Part shown: in pieces, positions 1 through 6,681 of the stretch
How positions within the stretch are numbered: position 1 is the first letter of the stretch
How the letters are laid out: every line of letters starts with the position of its first letter
Assembly: GCA_008975185.1 (NCBI GenBank)
Contig: BFAU01000140.1
Span: 1-10,784, forward strand
DNA: 10,784 bases
DNA from: a bacterium MnTg04
Lineage (GTDB): Bacteria > Pseudomonadota > Gammaproteobacteria > Steroidobacterales > MnTg04
Reading direction: 5' to 3'
The notes under the pieces: generated by a model
What the model saw: the letters and a program-made list of their open reading frames with translations, nothing else
Database searches by the model: none
What the model was told of the DNA's origin: nothing
Made by a program: the position numbers and the translations under genes

Positions 1-357
1 ATAGCGCTACTTCGCGAAGGCCACTATCAAAAGGCGGCGGAAAAGTTCAAACGCTTTCTTGGCCAGTATCCGGACAGCCAGTTTTCCGACAACGCTCAGT
101 ATTGGTATGCCGAGACTTTCTACGTCACCCGAAAATTCACCGAAGCGCTGGCGGCTTTTCAGAAAGTTGTCGCGAATTACCCGCGATCGCAGAAGGTCCC
201 GGACGCCCTGCTCAAGATCGGCTATTGCGACTACGAGCTCGGCTACTGGGATGCGGCCAGGGCGGCGTTGACCCGGGTTACCAGCGAATATGCGGATACC
301 ACCGCCGCACACCTGGCTCAGCGTCGCCTGGAGCAGATGACGGGCGAAGGTCATTGA
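1..357 (+). CDS. cpoB: Cell division coordinator CpoB (YbgF), C-terminal part
   Basis: The reading frame is open from base 1 and ends at TGA 355-357, giving 118 C-terminal residues; the start lies outside the window. The protein consists of tetratricopeptide-like helix pairs: about three repeats with the pattern 'Y..A...F..FL..YP.S...DNA.YW..E', then 'F.EAL.AF..VV..YP.S.K.PDAL.KIGY', then 'W..A...L..V...YA.T..A..A..RL'. This is the usual C-terminal half of YbgF/CpoB, a periplasmic protein of the Tol-Pal system that links outer-membrane constriction to septal peptidoglycan synthesis; the N-terminal coiled coil and signal peptide would be upstream. In many gammaproteobacteria this gene follows pal and precedes queE, as here, which supports the name over a generic TPR protein. 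The identification rests on TPR pattern plus position. Confidence 0.85.
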   Translation: MALLREGHYQKAAEKFKRFLGQYPDSQFSDNAQYWYAETFYVTRKFTEALAAFQKVVANYPRSQKVPDALLKIGYCDYELGYWDAARAALTRVTSEYADTTAAHLAQRRLEQMTGEGH

Positions 358-431
358 CCCTGAAAGCAAAAACCGGCATAAGATATAACATTGGAATTAG
401 TCTTTATAGTACTGATTTTTAAGAAAAAATT

Positions 432-449
432 GTCTGGTATAAATCAGAC
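432..449 (+). promoter_or_regulatory. Candidate extended -10 promoter inside an imperfect palindrome, upstream of queE
   Basis: The 115-base gap between cpoB and queE is AT-rich. TGGTATAAA at 435-443 matches an extended -10 element (TG, one base, then TATAAA); a poor -35-like TGATTT lies at 413-418 with a 19-base spacer. The element sits inside a palindrome: GTCTG at 432-436 mirrors CAGAC at 445-449, with an inner G-T and a T-A pair as well. Transcription would start near 450, leaving a leader of roughly 20 bases before the queE ATG. A protein binding the palindrome would block the promoter; this is inference. The site could also be chance, or a weak hairpin. Confidence 0.4.
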
Positions 450-472
450 GAAAACATGCAGGCCAATCTTTG

Positions 473-1147
473 ATGGCTGACCCAGCACGGGATGATCTGG
501 CGCCGGATTCGCGCCTCCGGATAACGGAAATATTTTACTCGCTGCAAGGCGAGGCGGACACGACCGGTGCGCCCACCGTGTTTATTCGCCTGACCGGTTG
601 TCCGCTGCGTTGTCAGTATTGTGACACCGCTTACGCATTTCACGGCGGCCGCTGGATGGACTTTGCTGCCGTCTCGGAGAAAGTCAGGGAGTACCGTTGC
701 CGGCATGTCTGCGTCACCGGCGGGGAACCGTTGGCGCAAAAAAATTGCGCCGGCCTTTTACGCGATTTGTGCGACAGCGGTTACCGGGTTTCGCTGGAAA
801 CCAGCGGAGCGGCGGACCTGTCGGTGGTCGATCCGCGTGTCGTCAAGGTGATGGATCTGAAGACGCCCGGTTCCGGCGAAGTCGATCGCAATCTTTGGCA
901 AAACCTCGACTTGTTGTCGACGGACGATCAAATCAAATTTGTGATTTGCAGCCGGGCGGATTTCGAGTGGGCGGGAGAGCAAGTCCGGCAACGGCAACTG
1001 GATGGTATTTGTACGGTCTGGTTTTCACCCAGCTATGAGCAGATCAAGCCAGTGGATATCGCTGACTGGATTTTGCAGGATAAATTGCCGGTCCGTTTGC
1101 AATTGCAGTTGCACAAGTATCTTTGGGGAACGGGCCCGGGGCATTGA
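473..1147 (+). CDS. queE: 7-carboxy-7-deazaguanine synthase QueE (radical SAM)
   Basis: QueE converts 6-carboxy-5,6,7,8-tetrahydropterin to 7-carboxy-7-deazaguanine in the queuosine precursor pathway, using S-adenosylmethionine, a 4Fe-4S cluster and magnesium. The 224-residue product has the family layout: 'RITEIFYSLQGE' at about 16-27, the radical SAM cluster motif CPLRCQYC with Cys43, Cys47 and Cys50, the SAM-contacting 'VTGGEPL' at about 81-87, 'LETSG' at 108-112, 'FSPSY' at 184-188, and the characteristic C-terminal 'LQLHKYLWG'. I chose ATG 473; a TTG directly before it at 470 is also possible. The ribosome site is poor (GCAGG at 458-462, ten bases away). The gene follows cpoB and ends inside the likely TTG start of queC, so the two are probably co-transcribed and translationally coupled. 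Confidence 0.95.
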   Translation: MADPARDDLAPDSRLRITEIFYSLQGEADTTGAPTVFIRLTGCPLRCQYCDTAYAFHGGRWMDFAAVSEKVREYRCRHVCVTGGEPLAQKNCAGLLRDLCDSGYRVSLETSGAADLSVVDPRVVKVMDLKTPGSGEVDRNLWQNLDLLSTDDQIKFVICSRADFEWAGEQVRQRQLDGICTVWFSPSYEQIKPVDIADWILQDKLPVRLQLQLHKYLWGTGPGH

Positions 1148-1827
1148 ACAGCCAGGACACAAAAAAAGCCGTGGTGCTGGTCTCCGGCGGGCTGGATTCC
1201 GCAACGACGCTTGCGATTGCGAAAGACCAGGGCTTTGACTGCTTTGCGCTCAGTTTCGACTACCAGCAGCGCCATCGCAGCGAACTGGTTGCCGCTGGAA
1301 AAATAGCGAAGTTTTTCGAGGTATCCGAGCACCGGCTCATGAAGATCGACACCGGCGGACCCAGCGGTTCGGCACTGACCGATATGGATATTGCGATACC
1401 CGACACGCTGCAACAGGGCATACCGGTCACCTATGTTCCGGCGCGCAATACGGTGTTCCTGGCGCTGGCCCTGGGTTATGCCGAAGTGATCGGCGCCAGC
1501 GCTATTTTTATCGGCGTCAATGCGGTGGATTATTCCGGTTATCCGGATTGCCGGCCCGAATTTATCGATGCATTCGAAGTGCTGTCCAATGTCGCGACCA
1601 AAGCGGCGGTGCAAGGTCGGCGAATGCGGATACAAACGCCGCTGATTGCGATGGATAAAGCCCGGATCATCAGGACGGGGATCGAACTGGGCATCGATTA
1701 TTCGATAACCGTGTCGTGTTACCAGGCGGACAGCGAGGGTCGGGCATGCGGCGTTTGCGATTCTTGCCGCTTGCGCAGCGCGGGTTTCGAGGCGGCGGGA
1801 ATCGCCGACCCGACGGTGTATGCATGA
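1144..1827 (+). CDS. queC: 7-cyano-7-deazaguanine (preQ0) synthase QueC
   Basis: QueC uses ATP and ammonia to turn the 7-carboxy-7-deazaguanine made by QueE into preQ0. The 227-residue product carries the ATP-pyrophosphatase loop SGGLDS (14-19) after a beta strand 'KKAVVLV', the substrate-site stretch 'GVNAVDYSGYPDCRPEF' (124-140), and four zinc-binding cysteines near the C-terminus (Cys192, Cys202, Cys205, Cys208 in the C-x9-C-x2-C-x2-C pattern). No ATG lies upstream of the ATP loop in this frame, so the start must be non-ATG. I chose TTG 1144, whose last two bases are the first two of the queE stop TGA at 1145-1147; the protein then begins seven residues before KKAVVLV-type starts of relatives. 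TTG 1123 would add seven residues. The G-rich stretch before 1144 may serve as a weak ribosome site. Confidence 0.95.
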   Translation: MNSQDTKKAVVLVSGGLDSATTLAIAKDQGFDCFALSFDYQQRHRSELVAAGKIAKFFEVSEHRLMKIDTGGPSGSALTDMDIAIPDTLQQGIPVTYVPARNTVFLALALGYAEVIGASAIFIGVNAVDYSGYPDCRPEFIDAFEVLSNVATKAAVQGRRMRIQTPLIAMDKARIIRTGIELGIDYSITVSCYQADSEGRACGVCDSCRLRSAGFEAAGIADPTVYA

Positions 1828-1860
1828 AGTTTCCCGGTCGCCGGAGACGCCTGGGTGAGC

Positions 1861-1888
1861 TTGCGATTTAGCGGCAAATCGGTATCAT
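1861..1888 (+). promoter_or_regulatory. Likely sigma-70 promoter of the tRNA-Lys gene
   Basis: TTGCGA at 1861-1866 and TATCAT at 1883-1888 are separated by 16 bases and fit the -35 and -10 consensus well. Transcription would begin near 1895, about 22 bases before the mature tRNA. The -10 is followed directly by a GC-rich discriminator (GCCGCC), which is typical of stable RNA promoters under growth-rate or stringent control. The 89-base gap between queC and the tRNA holds no other clear signal, and I see no terminator after queC. Confidence 0.55.
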
Positions 1889-1916
1889 GCCGCCTCCTCG
1901 CAGCTTCTTTAGCGGT

Positions 1917-1989
1917 GGGGCGTTAGCTCAGTTGGTAGAGCATCGGGCTTTTAACCCGCTGGTCATAGGTTCGAATCCTATACGCCCCA
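1917..1989 (+). tRNA. tRNA-Lys (anticodon UUU)
   Basis: A complete 73-base cloverleaf can be folded by eye. The acceptor stem is GGGGCGT (1917-1923) with ACGCCCC (1982-1988) and discriminator A at 1989. The D arm is GCTC-AGTTGGTA-GAGC, the anticodon loop is CTTTTAA with anticodon TTT at 1950-1952, and the T arm is ATAGG-TTCGAAT-CCTAT. The lysine identity follows from the UUU anticodon. The 3' CCA is not encoded (the genome reads ACA from the discriminator on). The top pair of the anticodon stem (positions 27-43) is a T-C mismatch; the other four pairs are sound. It lies alone between queC and the amidotransferase gene. Lysine tRNA is not a queuosine substrate, so its position next to queE-queC is not functional evidence. 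Confidence 0.97.
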
Positions 1990-2075
1990 CAATTTTCCTT
2001 GTCCGTGCTTCCTCTCATTGCCGCCTGTACCCGACCTCGGTGTTTGCATAAACTGCGGCGAGCGAGCTTTGCAAT

Positions 2076-2816
2076 ATGAAAATCCGTTGCCTGCAACATG
2101 TGGAGTATGAAGGGCCGGCCTGCATCCCGGACTGGGCCGCAGCGCGTGGGTATCGCTGTTCGACCACGCGCCTGGACCTGCGGGAAGATCTCCCGGTGCT
2201 GGACAATTTCGACCTGCTGGTCGTACTGGGTGGTCCGATGAGTGTTTATCGCGAAGACCGCTGGCCATGGATGCGTCAGGAAAGACGCCTGATTCGACAG
2301 GCGATCGATGGCGGCAAAGTCGTGCTTGGCATTTGCCTCGGCGCTCAAATGATTGCCGCCGAGCTGGGTGGCTTCGTCGAGGCCAGCGGCGAAAAAGAGA
2401 TCGGCTGGTTCGACGTCGAGCTGACCGGCGAAGCAGAACAGAGCCTGCTCGGCGGATTGCTGCCACGCAAGCTGACCGTGTTTCACTGGCACGGTGACCG
2501 TTACCAGCGACCCCCGGGTGCGGTCAGGCTGGCTTACAGCGAGGCATGCGATGAGCAGGCGTTCCAATACGGCGACCGCGTGCTGGGTTTGCAATTTCAC
2601 CTCGAGGCTACACCGGCCTGGGTGGACAGGCTCGCCCGGCGTGACCGGGACCAGCTGGTCGCTGCGACCTATATCCAGACCAGGCAGGAAATGCTGTCGC
2701 CGGTCGAAAATTTTGCCCGCGCCAATGAGTTCATGAACCGAATCCTGGATCGGCTGGTCGATGTTGCGATCGGCACGACCCACGATCGCGGCGTGGAATC
2801 CCGGTCGTGGTTTTGA
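2076..2816 (+). CDS. Class I glutamine amidotransferase-like protein
   Basis: This 246-residue protein has the class I (triad) glutamine amidotransferase fold found in GMP synthase and YfeJ-like proteins. The catalytic triad is complete: nucleophile Cys87 in 'GICLGAQ', and His175 and Glu177 in 'LQFHLE'. The oxyanion-strand motif 'GGPMS' is at 52-56. The domain fills residues 1 to about 180; the last 65 residues are helical and typical of stand-alone members. Known relatives hydrolyse glutamine or gamma-glutamyl bonds, and many have no assigned substrate, so I give none. The ATG at 2076 begins the usual 'MKIRCLQH' strand; the ribosome site before it is weak. The stop TGA (2814-2816) lies inside the start of thrB, which suggests translational coupling. 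Nothing shows that it supplies ammonia to a neighbour: homoserine kinase does not need it. Confidence 0.88.
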   Translation: MKIRCLQHVEYEGPACIPDWAAARGYRCSTTRLDLREDLPVLDNFDLLVVLGGPMSVYREDRWPWMRQERRLIRQAIDGGKVVLGICLGAQMIAAELGGFVEASGEKEIGWFDVELTGEAEQSLLGGLLPRKLTVFHWHGDRYQRPPGAVRLAYSEACDEQAFQYGDRVLGLQFHLEATPAWVDRLARRDRDQLVAATYIQTRQEMLSPVENFARANEFMNRILDRLVDVAIGTTHDRGVESRSWF

Positions 2817-3757
2817 AACGCGGCATAGCCGTTGCCTACGCGCCGGCAGCGGTAGGCAATGTTGCGGTTGGTTTTGATTTACTGGGCCACGCGATCGAAG
2901 CGCCGGGCGACATCGTATCGGTTCGGCATGCCGATCACGACCGGGTTGTGATCGATGAGATCACTGGCGTTGCCGGCGAGTTGCCGCTGCTGGCAGAGGA
3001 AAATTCCGCTGGCGCGGCGCTGATCGCGATGCGGGAAGGGCTCGGTCTGGTTGGCGGTTTCTCTGTAAGGATCAAAAAAGGCATACCGTTGGGGTCCGGC
3101 ATGGGGGGCTCGGGCGCATCCGCCGTAGCCGCCGTTTTTGCCGCCAATGACCTGCTCGATGAACCGTTGGCGGTCGCTGATTTATTGCCGTTCGCGCTGG
3201 CGGGGGAGACCGCCGCCACCGGCGCGGCACCGATCGATAATGTCGGGCCGCAATTGCTCGGTGGTTTACGTCTCGCGCACCCGGATGGCGGAACACCGAT
3301 CGCGTTGCCCGTTCCGCAGGATCTTCAATGTGTCCTGATTCATCCGGATTGCAAAATAGAGACCCGCCGATCCAGGGCCGGATTGAATGAAAATATTCCG
3401 CTGACCTTGGTTACCCGACAATCAACTTTGCTGGCCGCATTCGTTTCTGCGTGTCACCAGGGCGATATCGACTTGTTGTCGCGGTCTTTGCGTGATGTAC
3501 TCATCGAGCCGCAACGCTCCGTCGACATCCCCGGTTTTGCCGATGTGCAGCGAGCGGCGATGGAAAATTCGGCGTTGGGCTGTTCGCTGTCGGGGAGCGG
3601 GCCGGCCGTTTTTGCCTGGTGCAGGCGGTCCGATGCGAAGACCGTAGCGGCGGTGATGCGCGCTGCGTTCGAACGATCCGGATTGGCATCGAGCGTCTAT
3701 ATTTCGGCTATCGATGCGCCTGGCGCCAGGCTATTGGAAAACGATAATAATCTTTAA
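2807..3757 (+). CDS. thrB: Homoserine kinase (GHMP family)
   Basis: Homoserine kinase phosphorylates homoserine with ATP, the step before threonine synthase. The 316-residue product shows all three GHMP signatures: 'APAAVGNVAVGFDLLG' at 12-27, the phosphate-binding loop 'PLGSGMGGSGASAV' at 94-107, and 'LGCSLSGSGPAVFAW' at 257-271. 'DNVGPQLLGG' at 144-153 and 'RDVLIEPQR' at 229-237 are typical of ThrB rather than mevalonate or galactokinase relatives; the form resembles Xanthomonas-type ThrB. I chose GTG 2807 because GGAA at 2794-2797 sits nine bases upstream; TTG 2813 is an alternative. The gene overlaps the amidotransferase end by ten bases. Its usual partners, homoserine dehydrogenase and threonine synthase, are absent from the window on both sides, so thrB is detached from a classical thrABC operon here. 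Confidence 0.92.
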   Translation: MVLKRGIAVAYAPAAVGNVAVGFDLLGHAIEAPGDIVSVRHADHDRVVIDEITGVAGELPLLAEENSAGAALIAMREGLGLVGGFSVRIKKGIPLGSGMGGSGASAVAAVFAANDLLDEPLAVADLLPFALAGETAATGAAPIDNVGPQLLGGLRLAHPDGGTPIALPVPQDLQCVLIHPDCKIETRRSRAGLNENIPLTLVTRQSTLLAAFVSACHQGDIDLLSRSLRDVLIEPQRSVDIPGFADVQRAAMENSALGCSLSGSGPAVFAWCRRSDAKTVAAVMRAAFERSGLASSVYISAIDAPGARLLENDNNL

Positions 3758-3783
3758 TATCAACAAGTAAAAGAATAATTTTG

Positions 3784-4371
3784 ATGGAATTGATAACCCC
3801 TGGATATAGCCTGGCGGGAGCATTGGCCGGCATTGCCATACTCGCAATAATCGGCGTCGTTTTGCGGAAAAGACGCAAGGATCCCTGGTATCGCTTCGAC
3901 AAGGTCTTGCGGCGCATCGCCAGGGAAGTGGATCGTAATCTCATGATTCCGAATGGCATGGGTGGTCAGATTCAGCTCGATTACCTGTTGTTGACCAGCC
4001 AGGGAATCCTGGTACTGGATATGCGAAATGCGCCGGGTACCGTGTTCGGTGGCGATCGCATGGATGAGTGGGCGGTGCTCGGACCGGCCGGGCGATATGG
4101 TATGAAAAACCCGCAGGAAGCCCTTTTCGACCGGTTGGCGGCCGTGCGTGCGCTGGCCGAAGGCGTGCCGATTTCGGGTTACGTCGTGTTCGCCGACAGC
4201 AGCAATTTTACCAAGGGAACCCCCAGCCATGTGTTGACGGTCAGCCAGCTGGAAGAAAAATTTGCACTGGGTTCAAAAAATGCCGATGACAAGTTGCACG
4301 ATGCGTTTCTGCCTTATTGGCGAAGGATTCATTCGGCTCTGCTAGCCGCCCGATCCCCCCCGGCCGGCTAA
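3784..4371 (+). CDS. Membrane-anchored NERD-like domain protein
   Basis: The 195-residue product begins with one hydrophobic segment (about 8-27) followed by a basic 'RKRRK', so the rest should lie in the cytoplasm. Residues 37 to about 145 resemble the nuclease-related NERD domain: 'FDKVLRRI', 'IPNGMGGQIQLDYLLLTSQGILVLDMRN', 'GTVFGG' and 'KNPQEAL' follow the family order of 'I-D-hhh-hhs--GIfVIE-KN', a glycine-rich turn and 'NP-Q'. The endonuclease-like core would use Asp66 and an E-x-K; here E-x-K is Asp79-Met80-Arg81, two conservative changes that may alter or abolish cleavage. I chose ATG 3784 over the TTG directly before it. The gene starts 26 bases after thrB and may share its transcript. 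The domain call is from pattern memory, so it is moderately firm; the function is unknown. Confidence 0.68.
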   Translation: MELITPGYSLAGALAGIAILAIIGVVLRKRRKDPWYRFDKVLRRIAREVDRNLMIPNGMGGQIQLDYLLLTSQGILVLDMRNAPGTVFGGDRMDEWAVLGPAGRYGMKNPQEALFDRLAAVRALAEGVPISGYVVFADSSNFTKGTPSHVLTVSQLEEKFALGSKNADDKLHDAFLPYWRRIHSALLAARSPPAG

Positions 4372-5786
4372 TCGCCGGACACGTGCCGATGGTGATCGGC
4401 CAGGATCATGCTGACACATGAAGTCAGGCGCTTACCGGTCTCGATGTGCAAGAATTCGTTGGGTCCGTGCGCGTTGGAATGTGGCCCCAGCAGACCGGTA
4501 ACCAGGAACTGAACGCCGCTGAATTCCTTGCCGAGCATGCTCATGAACGGAATGGTTCCGCCGGTACCCATGTACATGGAGTCGGCGTCAAAAAATTCTT
4601 TCGATGCCGTCTGCATGGAATTTTCCAGCCATTGAGCAACTTCCGGTGCGTTCCAGCCGCTTTCCGCCGAATCGATCGAGAAACTGACCGCCGCACCGTA
4701 AGGTGGATCGGCTTCGAGAATCCGGGTCAGCGCGGCGCCTGCGACTTTCGCATCGACCGTCGGCGGCAAACGGAACGAAACCTTGATCGTGGTTCCCTGG
4801 CGCAGGACGTTGCCGGCATCGGCGACCGAGGGGATGCGATCCATGCCGGTCACGCTGAGCGTTGGCCGCCAGGTGTTATTGAGCATCAGCTCCACGAGGT
4901 CATCGGCAATCGGTTGGGTGTTGCCGAAAAACGGAAGTTTCCGGTGAACCATATCTCCGAGTACGCCGGTTGCCTTTTTGGCCTGGCTGATTCGTTGTTC
5001 CGGGATATCTGCATGCAATTCATCGACCAGGATCTGGCCGGTTTCGCTGTCTTCGACCCGGTCAAGCAAGCTGCGAAGTACCCGGAAACTCGATGCGCAA
5101 ATTCCGCTCGAGGCGCCTGAGTGGACACTCTCGGTCAGTACGTCGACTGTCAGCGTGGCAATCAGGTTGCCGCGCAGCGAAGTCGTGCACCATAGCTGAT
5201 CGTAATTGCCGCACTCTGCATCCAGGCAGATAACCAGGCTGGGGTGACCCAATTTGGGCCGCAACACATCGATATAATAGGGCAGATCGAAACTTCCGCT
5301 CTCTTCGCAGCCTTCGATGATGACTTTGCAATGGGCGTGTGGAATTCCCTGTTCCTGCAGGGCGCGAATCGCGGTCAGTGAACCAAACACCGCATAGCCA
5401 TCGTCGGCCCCGCCACGGCCATACAACTTGCCATCCCGGATTACCGGTTTCCACGGTTCCAGGCCGTCTTTCCAGCCGGTCGTCTCCGGCTGCTTGTCGA
5501 GGTGGCCGTATAACAAGACCACGTCATCGGAATCTCCCGGAATATCGCAAAAAATCAGCGGGGTACGGCCTGGCAGCCTGAGCACTTCAACTTCCATCCC
5601 CTTGATCGGCTGCGCGCGCACCCATTTTTCCATCAGGGCGACGGCGTCTTCCATGTAGCCGTGTTTCTCCCAGTCGGCATCGAACGCCGGCGACTTGTTG
5701 GGGATTTTTATGTATTCGCAAAGTTCGGGGATGATCGAGTCGTCCCACATGCCGTTGACAAACTGGCTGATTTTTTTTGTATCCAT
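4368..5786 (-). CDS. M20 family metallopeptidase (carnosinase/CNDP-like dipeptidase)
   Basis: The 472-residue product is a zinc-dependent M20 peptidase that should cleave dipeptides or short peptides in the cytoplasm; no signal peptide is seen. Metal and catalytic positions are all present: His95 and Asp97 in 'YGHLDKQP', bridging Asp129 in 'GRGGADDG', general base Glu161 with metal ligand Glu162 in 'EESGS', Asp189 in 'CLDAECGN', and the late His440 in 'AHGPNEFLH'. A lid or dimerisation domain lies between about 205 and 330. The length and 'GHxDxQP' motif fit the dipeptidase/CNDP branch rather than DapE or ArgE. I chose the ATG at 5786 because the upstream residues are not family-like and GAGG stands 11 bases before it on the minus strand. 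A run of eight A occurs at codons 3-5. It lies 72 bases downstream of tatD and probably belongs to the same transcript. Confidence 0.9.
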   Translation of the reverse strand: MDTKKISQFVNGMWDDSIIPELCEYIKIPNKSPAFDADWEKHGYMEDAVALMEKWVRAQPIKGMEVEVLRLPGRTPLIFCDIPGDSDDVVLLYGHLDKQPETTGWKDGLEPWKPVIRDGKLYGRGGADDGYAVFGSLTAIRALQEQGIPHAHCKVIIEGCEESGSFDLPYYIDVLRPKLGHPSLVICLDAECGNYDQLWCTTSLRGNLIATLTVDVLTESVHSGASSGICASSFRVLRSLLDRVEDSETGQILVDELHADIPEQRISQAKKATGVLGDMVHRKLPFFGNTQPIADDLVELMLNNTWRPTLSVTGMDRIPSVADAGNVLRQGTTIKVSFRLPPTVDAKVAGAALTRILEADPPYGAAVSFSIDSAESGWNAPEVAQWLENSMQTASKEFFDADSMYMGTGGTIPFMSMLGKEFSGVQFLVTGLLGPHSNAHGPNEFLHIETGKRLTSCVSMILADHHRHVSGD

Positions 5787-5858
5787 GGAATATCTGTCCT
5801 CGTTCGATGAAGGCGGTACTTTAACCCAGCGAGACCGCAATGCGTACCCAATCGGCGC

Positions 5859-6647
5859 TCAGGGCAGGGCAAAAAACTGCTCGCTGGTCCGGGCCGTAGC
5901 TGCAGCCAGTTCAAGCGCTTCGATCCCGCGCGCCTCGGCGATACTTTGCACGATGTGCGGCAGGTACATGGGCTCGTTTCTGCGGTTGCCTGGTTTGGGG
6001 TCGAGGTCCCTGGGCAGTAGATAGGGCGAGTCGGTTTCGACCATCAACCGGTTCAGCGGAATGGTGGCGACCAGGTCCTTCAGGTGACCCCCGCGGCGCT
6101 CGTCGCATATCCAGCCGGTGATGCCGATATACAAGCCCAGCTCCAGGCAGCCGTCGAGTTCGTCGCCGTTGCCGGTAAAACAATGGGCCACCGCCCTGGG
6201 AATTTTGGGCACGTATTCTTTCAGAATTGCGACAAAATCGTCGTGCGCGTCGCGCTGGTGCAAAAAGACCGGCATCCTGTGCTCGGCCGCCAGCTCCAGT
6301 TGCATCGTGAAAACCCGGCGCTGGTCCTCTTTTGGCGAGAAGTTCCGGAAGTAGTCCAGGCCGCATTCACCGGCTGCAACCACATTTTCCTTTTGCAGCA
6401 GGCCAGCCAGCGCTTCACGATCGCCGGTCTGTGTTTCGGCAGCATGATGCGGATGAATGCCGGCGGTCGAGTACAGGACGCCAGGATATTCCGCCGCCAG
6501 TGCCTTGGCCTGCCTGCTGCACGCCACCGAGCTTCCGGTAACGATCATCCGGACTACACCGGCCTCGCGAGCCCTGTCGATGACCTGGTTGCGATCCGGG
6601 TCAAAACTTTTGTGGGTTAAATTGGCGCCAATGTCTATAAGTTGCAT
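5859..6647 (-). CDS. tatD: TatD-type metal-dependent DNase/hydrolase
   Basis: The 262-residue product matches the E. coli TatD type in length and in long stretches: 'DIGANLTHKSFDPDR' at the start, 'STAGIHPHH' (60-68), 'GECGLDYFRNFS' (93-104), 'FLHQRDAH' (128-135), 'AHCFTG' (154-159), 'YIGITGWICDERRG' (173-186) and 'ETDSPYLLPRDL-PKP--RRNEP' (204-226). Metal or catalytic positions are Glu94, His130, His155 and Asp206; as in true TatD, the N-terminal HxH of paralogues such as YcfH is replaced by Asp-Ile-Gly. TatD proteins are 3'-5' exonucleases linked to DNA repair; they are not part of the Tat export machinery. I chose the ATG at 6647 because it begins the family-conserved strand; an ATG at 6680 would add 11 residues but has no ribosome site and abuts a hairpin. 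No strong ribosome site precedes 6647 either. Confidence 0.94.
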   Translation of the reverse strand: MQLIDIGANLTHKSFDPDRNQVIDRAREAGVVRMIVTGSSVACSRQAKALAAEYPGVLYSTAGIHPHHAAETQTGDREALAGLLQKENVVAAGECGLDYFRNFSPKEDQRRVFTMQLELAAEHRMPVFLHQRDAHDDFVAILKEYVPKIPRAVAHCFTGNGDELDGCLELGLYIGITGWICDERRGGHLKDLVATIPLNRLMVETDSPYLLPRDLDPKPGNRRNEPMYLPHIVQSIAEARGIEALELAAATARTSEQFFALP

Positions 6648-6681
6648 ACGCGTGGGCAAAAGTCTTGTACCATTTGTCATA

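Noticed and set aside
358..472. A preQ1 riboswitch in the leader of queE
   Set aside because: I looked for the small preQ1 hairpin with its C-rich loop and A-rich tail and found no match; the leader after the likely promoter is only about 20 bases.
1033..1635. 200-residue minus-strand frame opposite queE-queC
   Set aside because: It runs across two clearly real genes in opposite sense, with no family motif and no start signal.
470..1989. A functional link between queE-queC and the tRNA gene beside them
   Set aside because: Queuosine is placed in tRNAs with GUN anticodons (Asn, Asp, His, Tyr). The tRNA here has UUU (Lys), so the adjacency is not evidence of a substrate relation.
1917..2100. 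tRNA-Lys as an integration site of a mobile island
   Set aside because: No integrase, no repeat of the tRNA 3' end downstream in the window, and the genes that follow are ordinary chromosomal genes.
4364..4378. Intrinsic terminator at the NERD/M20 junction
   Set aside because: The stem is only five pairs and no T-run follows on either strand; kept only as a possible pause site.
4446..5120. Long plus-strand open frame opposite the M20 peptidase
   Set aside because: It lies fully inside a well-supported gene on the other strand, has no recognisable motif, and is the usual shadow of a GC-rich coding region. The same applies to long frames opposite tatD, the ABC genes and fadH.
5859..6647. TatD as evidence of the twin-arginine export system
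   Set aside because: The name is historical. The protein is a metal-dependent nuclease-type hydrolase and no tatABC gene is present in the window.
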